Numbered from the stretch's first letter, positions 7,418 to 15,411 are shown. The stretch is 64,000 bases of DNA from a virus (IMGVR_UViG_3300036832_000548:1-64000); one strand, 5' to 3'. The notes: generated by a model not told the origin, from the sequence alone. Program-made: numbers and translations.

Positions 7418-9694
7418 ATGCCTATCAAGCCAGGAAAAGACGAGACGCAGTCGGAATGGATGGCCCGATGCACGCCTGAGATGATTGGCACCGGCGACAA
7501 TAAGCGCCCGCAGGAACAGGCCGTCGCGATCTGCCTCGACATCTGGCGCAACAAGGACAAGACCGCCATGAAACAATCGATCAAGCAATCGTTGCAGCCG
7601 GAAGACGACGAAAGCTATCAGGATTTCATGGACCGCTGCACTGACGAAACCGACGATCAGGATGTCTGCCAGACGCTCTGGGAAGATCGTTCCGTTGGCG
7701 GCATCAAACACAAGACCCACGCCGGCGAGGTCGACGGCACGGAGTATGTGCTCTCTGACGAAACCATCGACCGGATGGGCGACATCATCGAGGCTGACGG
7801 CTGGGATTTTACCAATTTCAAGAAGAACCCCATCGCGCTCGGATTTCACCGTCCCGATTTTCCGATCGGCAAGTGGGCCAATCTTCACATCACTAAGGAC
7901 AAGGAGCTGCGCGGCAAGCTCGAGCTGGCACCCAAGGGCACGTCGCCGCGCCTCGATGAGGTGCGGGCGTTGGTCGAGGCCGGGATTCTCAAGGCCGTAT
8001 CGGTCGGCTTCAAGCCGATCGACAGCATGCCCATCAATCCGAAAGATCCATGGAGCGGATCGCGCTTCATGAAGCAGGAACTGGTCGAATGCTCGCTGGT
8101 ATCAGTGCCGGCGAACGCCAACGCAATCGCGGTGGCAAAGTCACTGAAGCTTTCACCCGAAACGCTGAATCTCGTTTTCGCCGGGGCCGGCAACAAAGAC
8201 GGGACCATCAAGCGGCGCGGGTTCACTGGCGGGACCGCCTCGATACATCGCAACGGAAAGGGCGCGACCATGTCGCTAGCTCAACGAATTACTGAAATTC
8301 AGACCTACATCGGAACCAAAAGCGCCGAACTTGAGGAACACGTCGCGGCGCAGGACGACACCAACGTGTCGGATGAGCAGTACGAGAAGACCAAGCTGCT
8401 CAACGACCAGCTCGCCTCTGCCAGACGGCAGCATGCGATGCTGATCGAGGCTGAGAAGAACATTGCCCCCGGAGGCAGCAAGCCGAACGGCGGCAATGGC
8501 GCAACGCACAGCCGCGCGCTCGCGACGACCGCGTTCACGCAGACGCAAAGTCAAGAGCCGGTGGTGGCTCCAATCATCATCAAGTCCCGCAAGAAGGATT
8601 GGGACGCCATCGATCTACTGGTGCATGCCGGCGCTTCGATAATTGCCGCCAAGAACTGGGGCGTCTCCATCGACGCCGCGCGCACCAAGATCTACGGCGA
8701 GGATGAGCCGACCAAAGTCGTAACGGATTGGGTCATGCGTGCCCCGTCCGCGCCAGCCATGACAACCGTCCCCGGTTGGGCGCAGGAACTCGTCCATCAG
8801 ATCTACGCGGATTTGATGGGCCTGCTGTTTGCCAAGAGCATCTTCCCGCGATTGTCAGGAAGAGGCTTGACCTTGGCGTTCGGTCAGGCAGGCAAGATCG
8901 TGATGCCCACCCGCTCGCGCACGCCTTCGCTGGCTGGCAGTTTCGTAGGCGAGGGCATGGCGATCCCCGTGCGCCAAGGGGCGTTCACGTCTCAGACCTT
9001 CACGCCGAAAAAATTGGCAGTCATCTCCGTCTTCACGAGAGAGATGAGCGAGCATTCGATCCCGGCGATCGAGGGCGTGATCCGTGAGGCCATCGCGCAG
9101 GACACAGCGATTGCCATCGACAGCGTCCTGATCGATTCCAACCCGGCGACGACCATTCGTCCTGCCGGCATCCTCAACGGCGTTGTGGCCCTCACCGCGA
9201 CCGCTGGCGGCGGCATCCCGGCGATCGTGGGCGATCTCAAGCAGCTCGTCGGCGCGCTGATCACCAGCCTCTACGGCAATTTGCGCAACCCGGTCTGGTT
9301 GATGAACCCCGGAGACATGCTGTCCGCATCGCTGGCGACTGCGGTCAACACCGGCATTTTCCCGTTCCAGGAACAGATCAGCCAAGGTCAGTTGGGCAAC
9401 ATCCCGATAATTGACAGTGCAACAGTGCCGTCGAAGACCGTGGTGTTGATCGACGCCTCGGATTTTGTGACGATGCAAGGAGACGCAGTTCGAATGGAAC
9501 TTTCGGACACTGCGACGCTCCATATGGAGGACACAAATCCGCTCGATTTGGTCAGCGGTTCTCCTGGCACTGTTGCATCGCCGCAGCGTTCGCTATTCCA
9601 AACAGACAGCATCGCGCTTCGAATGATCGCGCCGCTCAACTGGGCCATCCGTCGCCCCGGCACCGTGGCGTGGACCCAGAGCGTCACTTGGTAA
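7418..9694 (+). CDS. Prohead protease-major capsid protein fusion
   Basis: 758 residues combining maturation protease, a helical scaffold-like linker and HK97-type capsid protein. Residues 1-85 hold two related Cys-containing segments (EWMARCTPEM...CLDIW and DFMDRCTDET...CQTLW). Residues about 95-240 match the HK97 prohead protease family, with the catalytic-His region GFHRPDFPIGKW (about 144), the Ser region AVSVGFKP (about 195) and the conserved VECSLVSVPA block. Residues 285-345 are predicted coiled coil (delta/scaffold-like). The rest is the capsid domain with IRPAGILNGVVALTAT. The ATG at 7418 follows AGGAGG; the TTG at 7403 is rejected. An in-frame internal ATG at 8270 could give the scaffold-capsid part alone. 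Confidence 0.93.
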   Translation: MPIKPGKDETQSEWMARCTPEMIGTGDNKRPQEQAVAICLDIWRNKDKTAMKQSIKQSLQPEDDESYQDFMDRCTDETDDQDVCQTLWEDRSVGGIKHKTHAGEVDGTEYVLSDETIDRMGDIIEADGWDFTNFKKNPIALGFHRPDFPIGKWANLHITKDKELRGKLELAPKGTSPRLDEVRALVEAGILKAVSVGFKPIDSMPINPKDPWSGSRFMKQELVECSLVSVPANANAIAVAKSLKLSPETLNLVFAGAGNKDGTIKRRGFTGGTASIHRNGKGATMSLAQRITEIQTYIGTKSAELEEHVAAQDDTNVSDEQYEKTKLLNDQLASARRQHAMLIEAEKNIAPGGSKPNGGNGATHSRALATTAFTQTQSQEPVVAPIIIKSRKKDWDAIDLLVHAGASIIAAKNWGVSIDAARTKIYGEDEPTKVVTDWVMRAPSAPAMTTVPGWAQELVHQIYADLMGLLFAKSIFPRLSGRGLTLAFGQAGKIVMPTRSRTPSLAGSFVGEGMAIPVRQGAFTSQTFTPKKLAVISVFTREMSEHSIPAIEGVIREAIAQDTAIAIDSVLIDSNPATTIRPAGILNGVVALTATAGGGIPAIVGDLKQLVGALITSLYGNLRNPVWLMNPGDMLSASLATAVNTGIFPFQEQISQGQLGNIPIIDSATVPSKTVVLIDASDFVTMQGDAVRMELSDTATLHMEDTNPLDLVSGSPGTVASPQRSLFQTDSIALRMIAPLNWAIRRPGTVAWTQSVTW
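8270..9694 (+). CDS. Possible internally initiated scaffold-capsid form
   Basis: The ATG at 8270 is in frame with the fusion (codon 285) and is preceded by GGAAAGGG at a suitable distance. It begins MSLAQRITEI, the first residues of the coiled-coil scaffold segment, so translation from here would give a 474-residue product equivalent to a free-standing HK97-type capsid precursor. The protease could then be made at low level as the long form. This nested start is inferred from position and ribosome-site resemblance only. Confidence 0.35.
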   Translation: MSLAQRITEIQTYIGTKSAELEEHVAAQDDTNVSDEQYEKTKLLNDQLASARRQHAMLIEAEKNIAPGGSKPNGGNGATHSRALATTAFTQTQSQEPVVAPIIIKSRKKDWDAIDLLVHAGASIIAAKNWGVSIDAARTKIYGEDEPTKVVTDWVMRAPSAPAMTTVPGWAQELVHQIYADLMGLLFAKSIFPRLSGRGLTLAFGQAGKIVMPTRSRTPSLAGSFVGEGMAIPVRQGAFTSQTFTPKKLAVISVFTREMSEHSIPAIEGVIREAIAQDTAIAIDSVLIDSNPATTIRPAGILNGVVALTATAGGGIPAIVGDLKQLVGALITSLYGNLRNPVWLMNPGDMLSASLATAVNTGIFPFQEQISQGQLGNIPIIDSATVPSKTVVLIDASDFVTMQGDAVRMELSDTATLHMEDTNPLDLVSGSPGTVASPQRSLFQTDSIALRMIAPLNWAIRRPGTVAWTQSVTW

Positions 9695-9696
9695 TC

Positions 9697-9726
9697 TTGA
9701 TCAACTAATCAATATTAGCTGATCAA
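9697..9726. other. Palindromic stem-loop just after the capsid stop codon
   Basis: TTGATCA (9697-9703) pairs with TGATCAA (9720-9726), and inside it CTAAT (9705-9709) pairs with ATTAG (9714-9718), leaving a 4-base loop. It begins 2 bases after the capsid stop. AT-rich with no following T-run: a candidate RNA-processing or stability element, or a protein-binding palindrome. Confidence 0.5.
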
Positions 9727-9738
9727 CGAACGAACTAA

Positions 9739-9770
9739 CCCGCGCATCAGGCCGTTGTCTGATGCGCGGG
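9739..9770 (+). terminator. Strong GC-rich hairpin after capsid gene
   Basis: Perfect 12-bp stem: CCCGCGCATCAG (9739-9750) pairs with CTGATGCGCGGG (9759-9770), 8-base loop. The following bases are GAATGATTCCC, so the T-tract of a normal intrinsic terminator is missing. It may act as a partial terminator or 3'-end stabiliser that lets the capsid gene be expressed more than the genes after it. Confidence 0.5.
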
Positions 9771-9799
9771 GAATGATTCCCGCAACAAGGAGAAACGCA

Positions 9800-10054
9800 A
9801 TGGCCGACGATCCCGGCAAAGCTATCAAGGAAAAATCCATGGCAGAGTTTGCCAAACGCACCAAAGGCAAGCCCACGCCCACGCAGGATGAACTCGACCG
9901 CGCCAATCTGGGCGAGCACATCACGGAGCATGAGGCTGACGGCTCAGATCCTGACGAGAATGCCGCAACGGTCAAGCAAGCGGAAGCAAAACCCGGCAGC
10001 GGCGGCAGCTATCAAACCCGGCAGGCCACGCCGCAACCGCGCAAGGCTGAGTAG
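9800..10054 (+). CDS. Small hydrophilic phage protein
   Basis: 84 residues, highly charged and without Cys (MADDPGKAIKEKSMAEFAKR..., ending QPRKAE). AAGGAG stands 7 bases before the ATG at 9800; the longer frame back to 9755 would run through the hairpin and is rejected. It sits alone between the capsid hairpins and the portal leader, so it could be a head accessory or regulatory peptide. No family recognised. Confidence 0.65.
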   Translation: MADDPGKAIKEKSMAEFAKRTKGKPTPTQDELDRANLGEHITEHEADGSDPDENAATVKQAEAKPGSGGSYQTRQATPQPRKAE

Positions 10055-10119
10055 CTTAGCTTGGCCCCTTTGCCGGGGCTGAGTGGTGGGGAGCGGGCGC
10101 ATCCACGCGCCGCCCCTAG

Positions 10120-10141
10120 CCGGGGCGGGAAACCGCCCCGG
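10120..10141 (+). terminator. GAAA-tetraloop hairpin upstream of portal
   Basis: CCGGGGCGG (10120-10128) pairs with CCGCCCCGG (10133-10141), closed by a GAAA tetraloop and followed by TTAATTT. A smaller GCCCC/GGGGC hairpin lies at 10064-10079. Terminator-like, but only 29 bases before the portal start, so attenuation of the head operon is as likely as termination. Confidence 0.45.
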
Positions 10142-10170
10142 TTAATTTCCCATCCTCACAAAGGCTATCG

Positions 10171-11616
10171 ATGGGCGCGCTCACTCGCATCGCTGACGGA
10201 TTCCGCACGCTGGTCCGCGCCACGGAAGGCGCGTTCAGGCCGGGGCCGTATTATCTGCCGGTGACGGGCGGATGGTTGCCTAACGGCGCAGCCATAAACT
10301 GGTGGCAGCAAGGCTACAACCCGATGGGTGCGCCGGGTTACGGCGCGATGGTCGAGGCCTGCCTCAGCGCCTACTCGCAGACGGTGGCGATGTGCCCCGG
10401 CTCGCATTGGCTGATGAACAACAAGGGCGGGCGCGACCGCGTCACCGTCTCAGCGCTGTCGCGCATCCTGCGGCACCCGAACGACTATCAATCGATTTCC
10501 GATTTCATGCTCAACCTGACGCGCTCGCTGTATTTCGACGGCAACGCTTACGCATTGTGCCTGCGCAACGACCGCTTTGAGATCGACGAACTGCATTTGA
10601 TGAATCCGCTCATGAGCCGCGCGCAGCTCGCGATAACCGGCGACGTGTTCTATACGCTGGCCGGCAACAACGTGATCGCGCAACGGATGGAGGGCGAGCA
10701 AAACATCTCACTGGTCGTCCCGCAACGCGATGTGTTGCATGTGCGACTGCATACGCCGGAATCTAAGCACCCGTTCCCGCTGCGCGGCGAGACGCCGCTT
10801 ATCGCGGCCTATGCCGACATTGCCACCAGCCAAGCCATCTCAAATCAGCAAATCCAGTTCTATCAAAACGAGGCGAGGCCATCGGCGGTGCTGCAGACCG
10901 ACATGGCACTCGACAAGGATCTGGTGCAGGCACTGACGGATCGATGGGACGAAAAAAGCCGGGGTCTGCATCAGGGCAAGACGCCCGTTCTCACCCACGG
11001 TCTCAAAGTGCAGCCCTGGTCCACGCCGGGAAAAGATGCGGCGATTGCGGAGATGATGAAACTCTCGCAGGAGCACATCGCGCTCGCGTTCCGCATCCCG
11101 CTGCAGATCCTCGGCATCGGCGGCACGACCTACAGCTCGACTGAGCTGCTCATGCAATCGTGGATCGCCAGCGGGCTTGGCTTCTGTCTCAACCACATCG
11201 AAGAAGCGTTTGGCGTGACCTTCAATCTGTGGGGACAGCCGGACGAGTACGTGGAGTTTGATACGGCGGCATTGCTGCGCTCTGCCTTCAAGGAACGCAT
11301 CGAAGGACTCGCGCGAGCCGTCCAGGGCGGTGTGTATAGCCCGAATGAAGCCAGAGCAATCGAAGGACTCGACGCGGTAAAATTTGGTGATGAGCCTAGG
11401 CTTCAGGCGCAGGTCGTCCCATTGTCCATTGCTGGTCAGATTCCGACAGCGCCCAGCGCGCCAGCCGCACCCGCACAGCCGGGGGCACCGCAACCGGACA
11501 AGCCGCCAGCACCATCGCAAGACGAGCAAGCCGCAAAACATCAGCGACGAGTACGAAGCCTGATCCATGCAGCAGATCAAATCGACCGACAGCGAGATCG
11601 AGAGCGAGTGGCCTGA
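10171..11616 (+). CDS. HK97-type portal protein
   Basis: 481 residues. Portal dodecamer subunit forming the DNA channel at the unique head vertex. Family features: N-terminal helix, the SISDFMLNLTRSLYFDGNAYAL block, DVLHVRLHTPE, a central QIQFYQNEARPSAVLQTD segment, and the characteristic EHIALAFRIPLQILGIGGTT...SSTELLMQSW run. The C-terminal 50 residues are a Pro/Ala-rich linker plus basic tail. The downstream collagen-like gene starts inside its last 50 bases. Portal lies after the capsid gene, the reverse of the usual HK97 order. Confidence 0.95.
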   Translation: MGALTRIADGFRTLVRATEGAFRPGPYYLPVTGGWLPNGAAINWWQQGYNPMGAPGYGAMVEACLSAYSQTVAMCPGSHWLMNNKGGRDRVTVSALSRILRHPNDYQSISDFMLNLTRSLYFDGNAYALCLRNDRFEIDELHLMNPLMSRAQLAITGDVFYTLAGNNVIAQRMEGEQNISLVVPQRDVLHVRLHTPESKHPFPLRGETPLIAAYADIATSQAISNQQIQFYQNEARPSAVLQTDMALDKDLVQALTDRWDEKSRGLHQGKTPVLTHGLKVQPWSTPGKDAAIAEMMKLSQEHIALAFRIPLQILGIGGTTYSSTELLMQSWIASGLGFCLNHIEEAFGVTFNLWGQPDEYVEFDTAALLRSAFKERIEGLARAVQGGVYSPNEARAIEGLDAVKFGDEPRLQAQVVPLSIAGQIPTAPSAPAAPAQPGAPQPDKPPAPSQDEQAAKHQRRVRSLIHAADQIDRQRDRERVA

Positions 11617-12970
11617 CGCCCTGCGCGACACGCTCGGCCAGGTCGTCGCTGACTTGCGCCGCCAGTGGCGGCTCGAGCATGAGGTCATGAGTTCGAACGC
11701 CGCGCGCACCATCGCGGAGCTGCGTGTTGATCTCAACAACCAGCGCACTGAGCTCGCCGCGATGTTCGCGGATACGGTTGTCAAGATGCAAGCGCAGTTC
11801 ACCGCGAGACTGGCTGAGCTGCGCGACGGCAAGGATGGTGCAGCTGGGCCGCAAGGCGACATTGGCCCAGCAGGGGCACAAGGCGAAAAGGGTGAGACTG
11901 GGCCGCAAGGCGAAGCAGGACCGCAGGGGCCGCAGGGCGCGGCGGGCGAGCTGGGCGCTGTTGGCGCTGATGGACCAATAGGTCCGCAGGGCGATCCGGG
12001 ATCGCAGGGCGAGCGTGGCGAACCTGGACCGCAGGGCGAGGCTGGAGCGCAAGGCCAACCGGGCAGCGTCGGCGCTGACGGCTTAACTGGGCCACAGGGC
12101 GAGCGCGGCGAAGCTGGCGCAGCGGGACGCGATGGTGACCACGGGCTCAAGGGCGATCCCGGCCCAGTAGGGCTGCAGGGCGAGCTGGGGCCTGTTGGAG
12201 ACGCAGGGCCACCGGGACCCAGCGGCGAACGCGGCGAACAAGGTTTGCCGGGGATCGCGGGCAAGGACGGCGTACCGGGAAAGCACGGCTTACAGGGAAA
12301 TCGCGGCGAGCGAGGACTTCGCGGCGAAACCGGACGGCAGGGCGAGCCAGGATTGCAGGGCGTTCCTGGCACTGCTGGCACTGCTGGCACAGATGGCGCG
12401 CCGGGAGAACGCGGGTCAGCGGGAGAGAAGGGCGAGCGCGGCGAACAGGGTCCGCGCGGCCTGTTGCAGATCGTCAAGACCTACGAGCCTGACGCTGTCC
12501 ACTATCTGGGCGATGTCGTTAGCCACGACGGCAGCACTTGGCAGGCAAAACGCGACACCGGGCAAGCACCGCCGCATCGGGACTGGATCTGCCTCGCTGC
12601 TGCAGCTCGCGCGATGCGTATCCGCGGCACCTACGAGACTGAGGAAACCTATGCCGCGTTCGATGTGGTGATGAAGGAAAGCTCGTCGCACATCGCACTC
12701 AAGAACGATCCCGGCCCATGTCCCGGTCCCGGCTGGCAGCTCCTGGCGGCATCAGGTCGGCGCGGCGTTGCTGGCGAGCGCGGCGCACACGGCGAGCGCG
12801 GGGCGAAAGGCGAGCGCGGTGATCCCGGCGAGGCTGGATCGATGATCGTCGGTTGGAAAATCGATCGCGAGAACTACACGATCACGCCTGTCGTATCTAA
12901 CGGTCAATACACCGTTCCGCCGCTCAACATGGGCGAACTATTCGAGCAATTCCACACCGAAACCAAATGA
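11567..12970 (+). CDS. Collagen-like virion protein with carbohydrate-binding-like segments
   Basis: 467 residues. Residues 1-87 are helical and probably coiled coil. From about 88 to 299 there is an almost unbroken run of Gly-X-Y triplets (about 70), able to form a collagen-type triple helix. Then come two related segments of about 40 residues (YEPDAVHYLGDVVSHDGSTW and YETEETYAAFDVVM..., each with a trailing W), resembling short chitin/carbohydrate-binding modules, a second short Gly-X-Y block and a beta-like end. The start overlaps portal by 50 bases and the stop overlaps the next ATG (ATGA). Likely a trimeric fibre on the head or neck; a tail role is less natural at this position. Confidence 0.85.
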   Translation: MQQIKSTDSEIESEWPDALRDTLGQVVADLRRQWRLEHEVMSSNAARTIAELRVDLNNQRTELAAMFADTVVKMQAQFTARLAELRDGKDGAAGPQGDIGPAGAQGEKGETGPQGEAGPQGPQGAAGELGAVGADGPIGPQGDPGSQGERGEPGPQGEAGAQGQPGSVGADGLTGPQGERGEAGAAGRDGDHGLKGDPGPVGLQGELGPVGDAGPPGPSGERGEQGLPGIAGKDGVPGKHGLQGNRGERGLRGETGRQGEPGLQGVPGTAGTAGTDGAPGERGSAGEKGERGEQGPRGLLQIVKTYEPDAVHYLGDVVSHDGSTWQAKRDTGQAPPHRDWICLAAAARAMRIRGTYETEETYAAFDVVMKESSSHIALKNDPGPCPGPGWQLLAASGRRGVAGERGAHGERGAKGERGDPGEAGSMIVGWKIDRENYTITPVVSNGQYTVPPLNMGELFEQFHTETK

Positions 12971-13173
12971 ACAAGCTCGCCATTTTACAGAGCGCACGCA
13001 TTGCAGAGCTGCGTGACCACGCCGCATTGGTCGCCAGCCTTTGCAAAGCGCCGGCGGTTGTCGAATTGCCGCATAACTCCCGGCGCGGCGACCACGACCG
13101 TCGGCGCTTCCTGATGTTGCTGGCGCACGAACGCCGCCGCAACTCCAGACTGGTCAAGCTGCTCGAGGAATAG
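12967..13173 (+). CDS. Small basic phage protein
   Basis: 68 residues, Arg/Leu/Ala-rich and helical (HDRRRFLMLLAHERRRNSRLVKLLEE at the C-terminus, read in two parts). Starts by ATGA overlap with the collagen-like gene and stops 1 base before the connector gene, so it is part of the operon. No family recognised. Confidence 0.6.
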   Translation: MNKLAILQSARIAELRDHAALVASLCKAPAVVELPHNSRRGDHDRRRFLMLLAHERRRNSRLVKLLEE

Positions 13174-13174
13174 A

Positions 13175-13828
13175 ATGGTCGACATCATTAAAAAGGTGCT
13201 GACCCCGCCAGACAGCATCGATCTGATGACGCTCGCAGAGGCGCGGCTGATGATCCTCAACATGCCAGGAGGCATCCCGCCTACTGACGAGCAGCTCGCG
13301 CAGATGATCACCCAATATTCCGCGCTGGTCGCGACACTGTGCAATCGGGTGCTTGGCTATCAGACTATGCGCGAGACGTGGCGCGATTTCGAACCGCTGT
13401 ATAACAATTTTGCCTCGCGCCGGTTGTTCCTGTCGATGTGGCCCGTGGTGGAAACGGACATCACCAGCGTGCAAGCGCCGCTTGGCACCGTGCTCGATCC
13501 GTCGACCTACGCGATCGAGGAACTACCCGGCAAGATCGAAATCCTCAACGGCGGCGGCAGCGACCCCATCGTGGTGGACTATTCTGGCGGATACAAATTG
13601 CCTGACGAAGCGCCCCCAGAACTCAAGCAGGCCGTAGGCCTGATGATCAGGCAATACCGATTCCAGAACGTGCTGGCCTCCGGCGTCCGCAGCGTGTCGC
13701 ACAAGGAGTCGCGGGTGCAGTATTTCTCGCCACGCGACATGCTGGCGGTGCAGCCCGTCAGCGGTGGCGTCAACATCACCAGCACCATCGACAACCTGCT
13801 TTCGCACTATCGGCGCGTCGAGATCTGA
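13175..13828 (+). CDS. Head-tail connector protein (gp6/YqbG-like)
   Basis: 217 residues. It has the helical hallmarks of adaptor proteins that sit below the portal ring: an N-terminal IDLMTLAEARLMI segment, an acidic DEQLAQMITQYSALVATLCNRV helix, and a middle beta region (LSMWPVVETDITSVQ) with a predicted Gly-rich loop, as in HK97 gp6-type and YqbG-type connectors. Position directly before a gp10-like gene agrees. The C-terminus (SRVQYFSPRDM...) is typical of longer relatives. Overlaps the next start by one base (TGATG). Confidence 0.75.
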   Translation: MVDIIKKVLTPPDSIDLMTLAEARLMILNMPGGIPPTDEQLAQMITQYSALVATLCNRVLGYQTMRETWRDFEPLYNNFASRRLFLSMWPVVETDITSVQAPLGTVLDPSTYAIEELPGKIEILNGGGSDPIVVDYSGGYKLPDEAPPELKQAVGLMIRQYRFQNVLASGVRSVSHKESRVQYFSPRDMLAVQPVSGGVNITSTIDNLLSHYRRVEI

Positions 13829-14361
13829 TGCCTGAGACATTTGAGGTCGGTGTCGATTGGAAAGTGAAGGAGCTGGGTCCGGTCTTTCGCGAGGCCGTGA
13901 ACCAGATGGCAAAGACTGTCCGCGATCGCGCCCGCCAGGATGTCGCCGGCGGTTTGCATAATTCAGGCCGCTTCGTGCGCGGCACCAACGTCAAGGTCGA
14001 CAAGATCGAGGGCGGATATTCAGTCGATGTGATCCAGCGGCCATCGTTCGCCAAGGTCTGGGAGTTCGGCGGCGTCAGCAGAGGCAATCCATATTTGTGG
14101 TTGCCAGCTCCCGGCAACCGCGCTTTGAAGCGCAACTACAAGGGCAAGCTGATCCGCCCAAAGGGCAGGCGGATTCTGGTCGCCGCCGTTCCCGGCACGA
14201 AGGTCACGGGCATGGCCGGAACCGGCACGACCCAGCGCGGTGACATCAAATACGTCGGCATCAGCTCGATCACCAACCGCAAGCGGTTTCATCTGAGCCA
14301 GATCGCGACGGAAGAAGCCAACAAGTTCATCACGACTTGGACCGCTCTGTTCAAGGCCTAA
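13828..14361 (+). CDS. HK97 gp10-like / minor tail protein (DUF6441-like)
   Basis: 177 residues. Begins with the pattern seen in tail-completion proteins that join head and tail: an N-terminal helix, then FREAVNQMAKTVRDRARQDVAGG (read with breaks), and a middle RPSFAKVWEFGGVSRGNPYLW in which a Trp-Glu-x-Gly-Gly turn is characteristic of gp10-like folds. Rich in Lys/Arg. Order portal-connector-this gene-completion genes fits. Exact equivalence to HK97 gp10 is inferred. Confidence 0.65.
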   Translation: MPETFEVGVDWKVKELGPVFREAVNQMAKTVRDRARQDVAGGLHNSGRFVRGTNVKVDKIEGGYSVDVIQRPSFAKVWEFGGVSRGNPYLWLPAPGNRALKRNYKGKLIRPKGRRILVAAVPGTKVTGMAGTGTTQRGDIKYVGISSITNRKRFHLSQIATEEANKFITTWTALFKA

Positions 14362-14362
14362 G

Positions 14363-14803
14363 ATGCCTATCGATTTCTCAAACGAGATTTATCTGGTCGC
14401 TCAGAACGTGTTCGGTCGCCCGGTCACGGTGATGCCGCTCGTCAGCCAGCCGGGTGCCGCGAGCTACGGCGGCGTGGGAATATTCGACAGCCGAGAAACC
14501 GACGTGATCGCTGAGGACGGCTCGCTGTTCTCCGACTCCAAAACCATCCTCGATATTCGGATCGAGGATTTCCCGATCCTGCCCATGCAGGGCGACATCG
14601 TTGATGTGTCCGACATGCCGGGAGCGCCGGGAGGTCAATTCGAGGTCGCGGATCTCGCGGGCATAGGCAACGCTGGCGGCGAAATCACGTTGACGCTGAA
14701 ACGTTGGGTGGGATCGCTAATCGTTATGCTACCGCCTGCGGCTGTTGGCCAACTCGTTGCTAAGGAAGCAGCAGCAGATACAGCGGCGTTTTCTGAACCA
14801 TGA
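14363..14803 (+). CDS. Head-tail joining protein with a terminal repeat unit
   Basis: 146 residues. Beta-rich body with DIVDVSDMPGAPGGQFEVADL, as in head-tail joining/attachment proteins of the FII or SPP1 gp16 type. The very end, GQLVAKEAAADTAAFSEP, is a close match to one unit of the 21-residue repeat of the 928-residue protein downstream and looks like an added tail. Starts 1 base after the previous stop; its stop overlaps the next start (ATGA). Confidence 0.6.
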   Translation: MPIDFSNEIYLVAQNVFGRPVTVMPLVSQPGAASYGGVGIFDSRETDVIAEDGSLFSDSKTILDIRIEDFPILPMQGDIVDVSDMPGAPGGQFEVADLAGIGNAGGEITLTLKRWVGSLIVMLPPAAVGQLVAKEAAADTAAFSEP

Positions 14804-15402
14804 ACGTCACCACGGATGTTAACAGCTACTCGCACATCATCCAGCTCGGGATGCTGGACCGCATGCGGCTGGTGGCACCGTTCATCGGCGCGGCTCGGTA
14901 CGCGCGCTCGAGAGCGCGAGCGATCCGGCCAGAGCACATCCCGCTGGTCGGCTGCTACATCATGGAAGAAGGCTTGTCGCCTGACGGCGAGCCAGCGGTC
15001 GCTGAACCAAGATTCCTGCACCGGCTGACGCTCGCGTTCTCCTACATCATTATGGACAACGACACGGACGAGGTCGAGGACATGCTCGATGTCGGCCATT
15101 GGGCGATCATGGGGCTGCTGCACGATCCAGAGTGGCACCATTTTCCGCAAGGCGTGCGGATCGAGGCGGTCACGGGCGGTAATCGCACGCACCATTTCGG
15201 CAACCTCGGCAGCAGCCAGAACGAGACGCCCATCGCTGAGATGCGGATGGAACTCTATCTGACCTATCGCTCGTCTTTCGAGCCATACGTCAACGACATC
15301 TTCAAGACCTTCCACATGGAGACATCGCAGGTGCCGCCGTATCCGCCTGATGGAGGCATCCCGCCGATCATTATCGAAACAGACCTTTGGGACAACAACT
15401 AG
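14800..15402 (+). CDS. Tail terminator/completion-like protein
   Basis: 200 residues, acidic and His-rich. The position just before a gp38-like gene and the sheath matches Mu gp36/gp37-type completion proteins. The middle has an IIMDNDTDEVEDMLDVG segment and a WxHFPQGVRIEAVT strand. No catalytic motifs. Function is assigned mainly from gene order, so other neck roles remain possible. Confidence 0.55.
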   Translation: MNVTTDVNSYSHIIQLGMLDRMRLVAPFIGAARYARSRARAIRPEHIPLVGCYIMEEGLSPDGEPAVAEPRFLHRLTLAFSYIIMDNDTDEVEDMLDVGHWAIMGLLHDPEWHHFPQGVRIEAVTGGNRTHHFGNLGSSQNETPIAEMRMELYLTYRSSFEPYVNDIFKTFHMETSQVPPYPPDGGIPPIIIETDLWDNN

Positions 15403-15411
15403 GAGACAATC

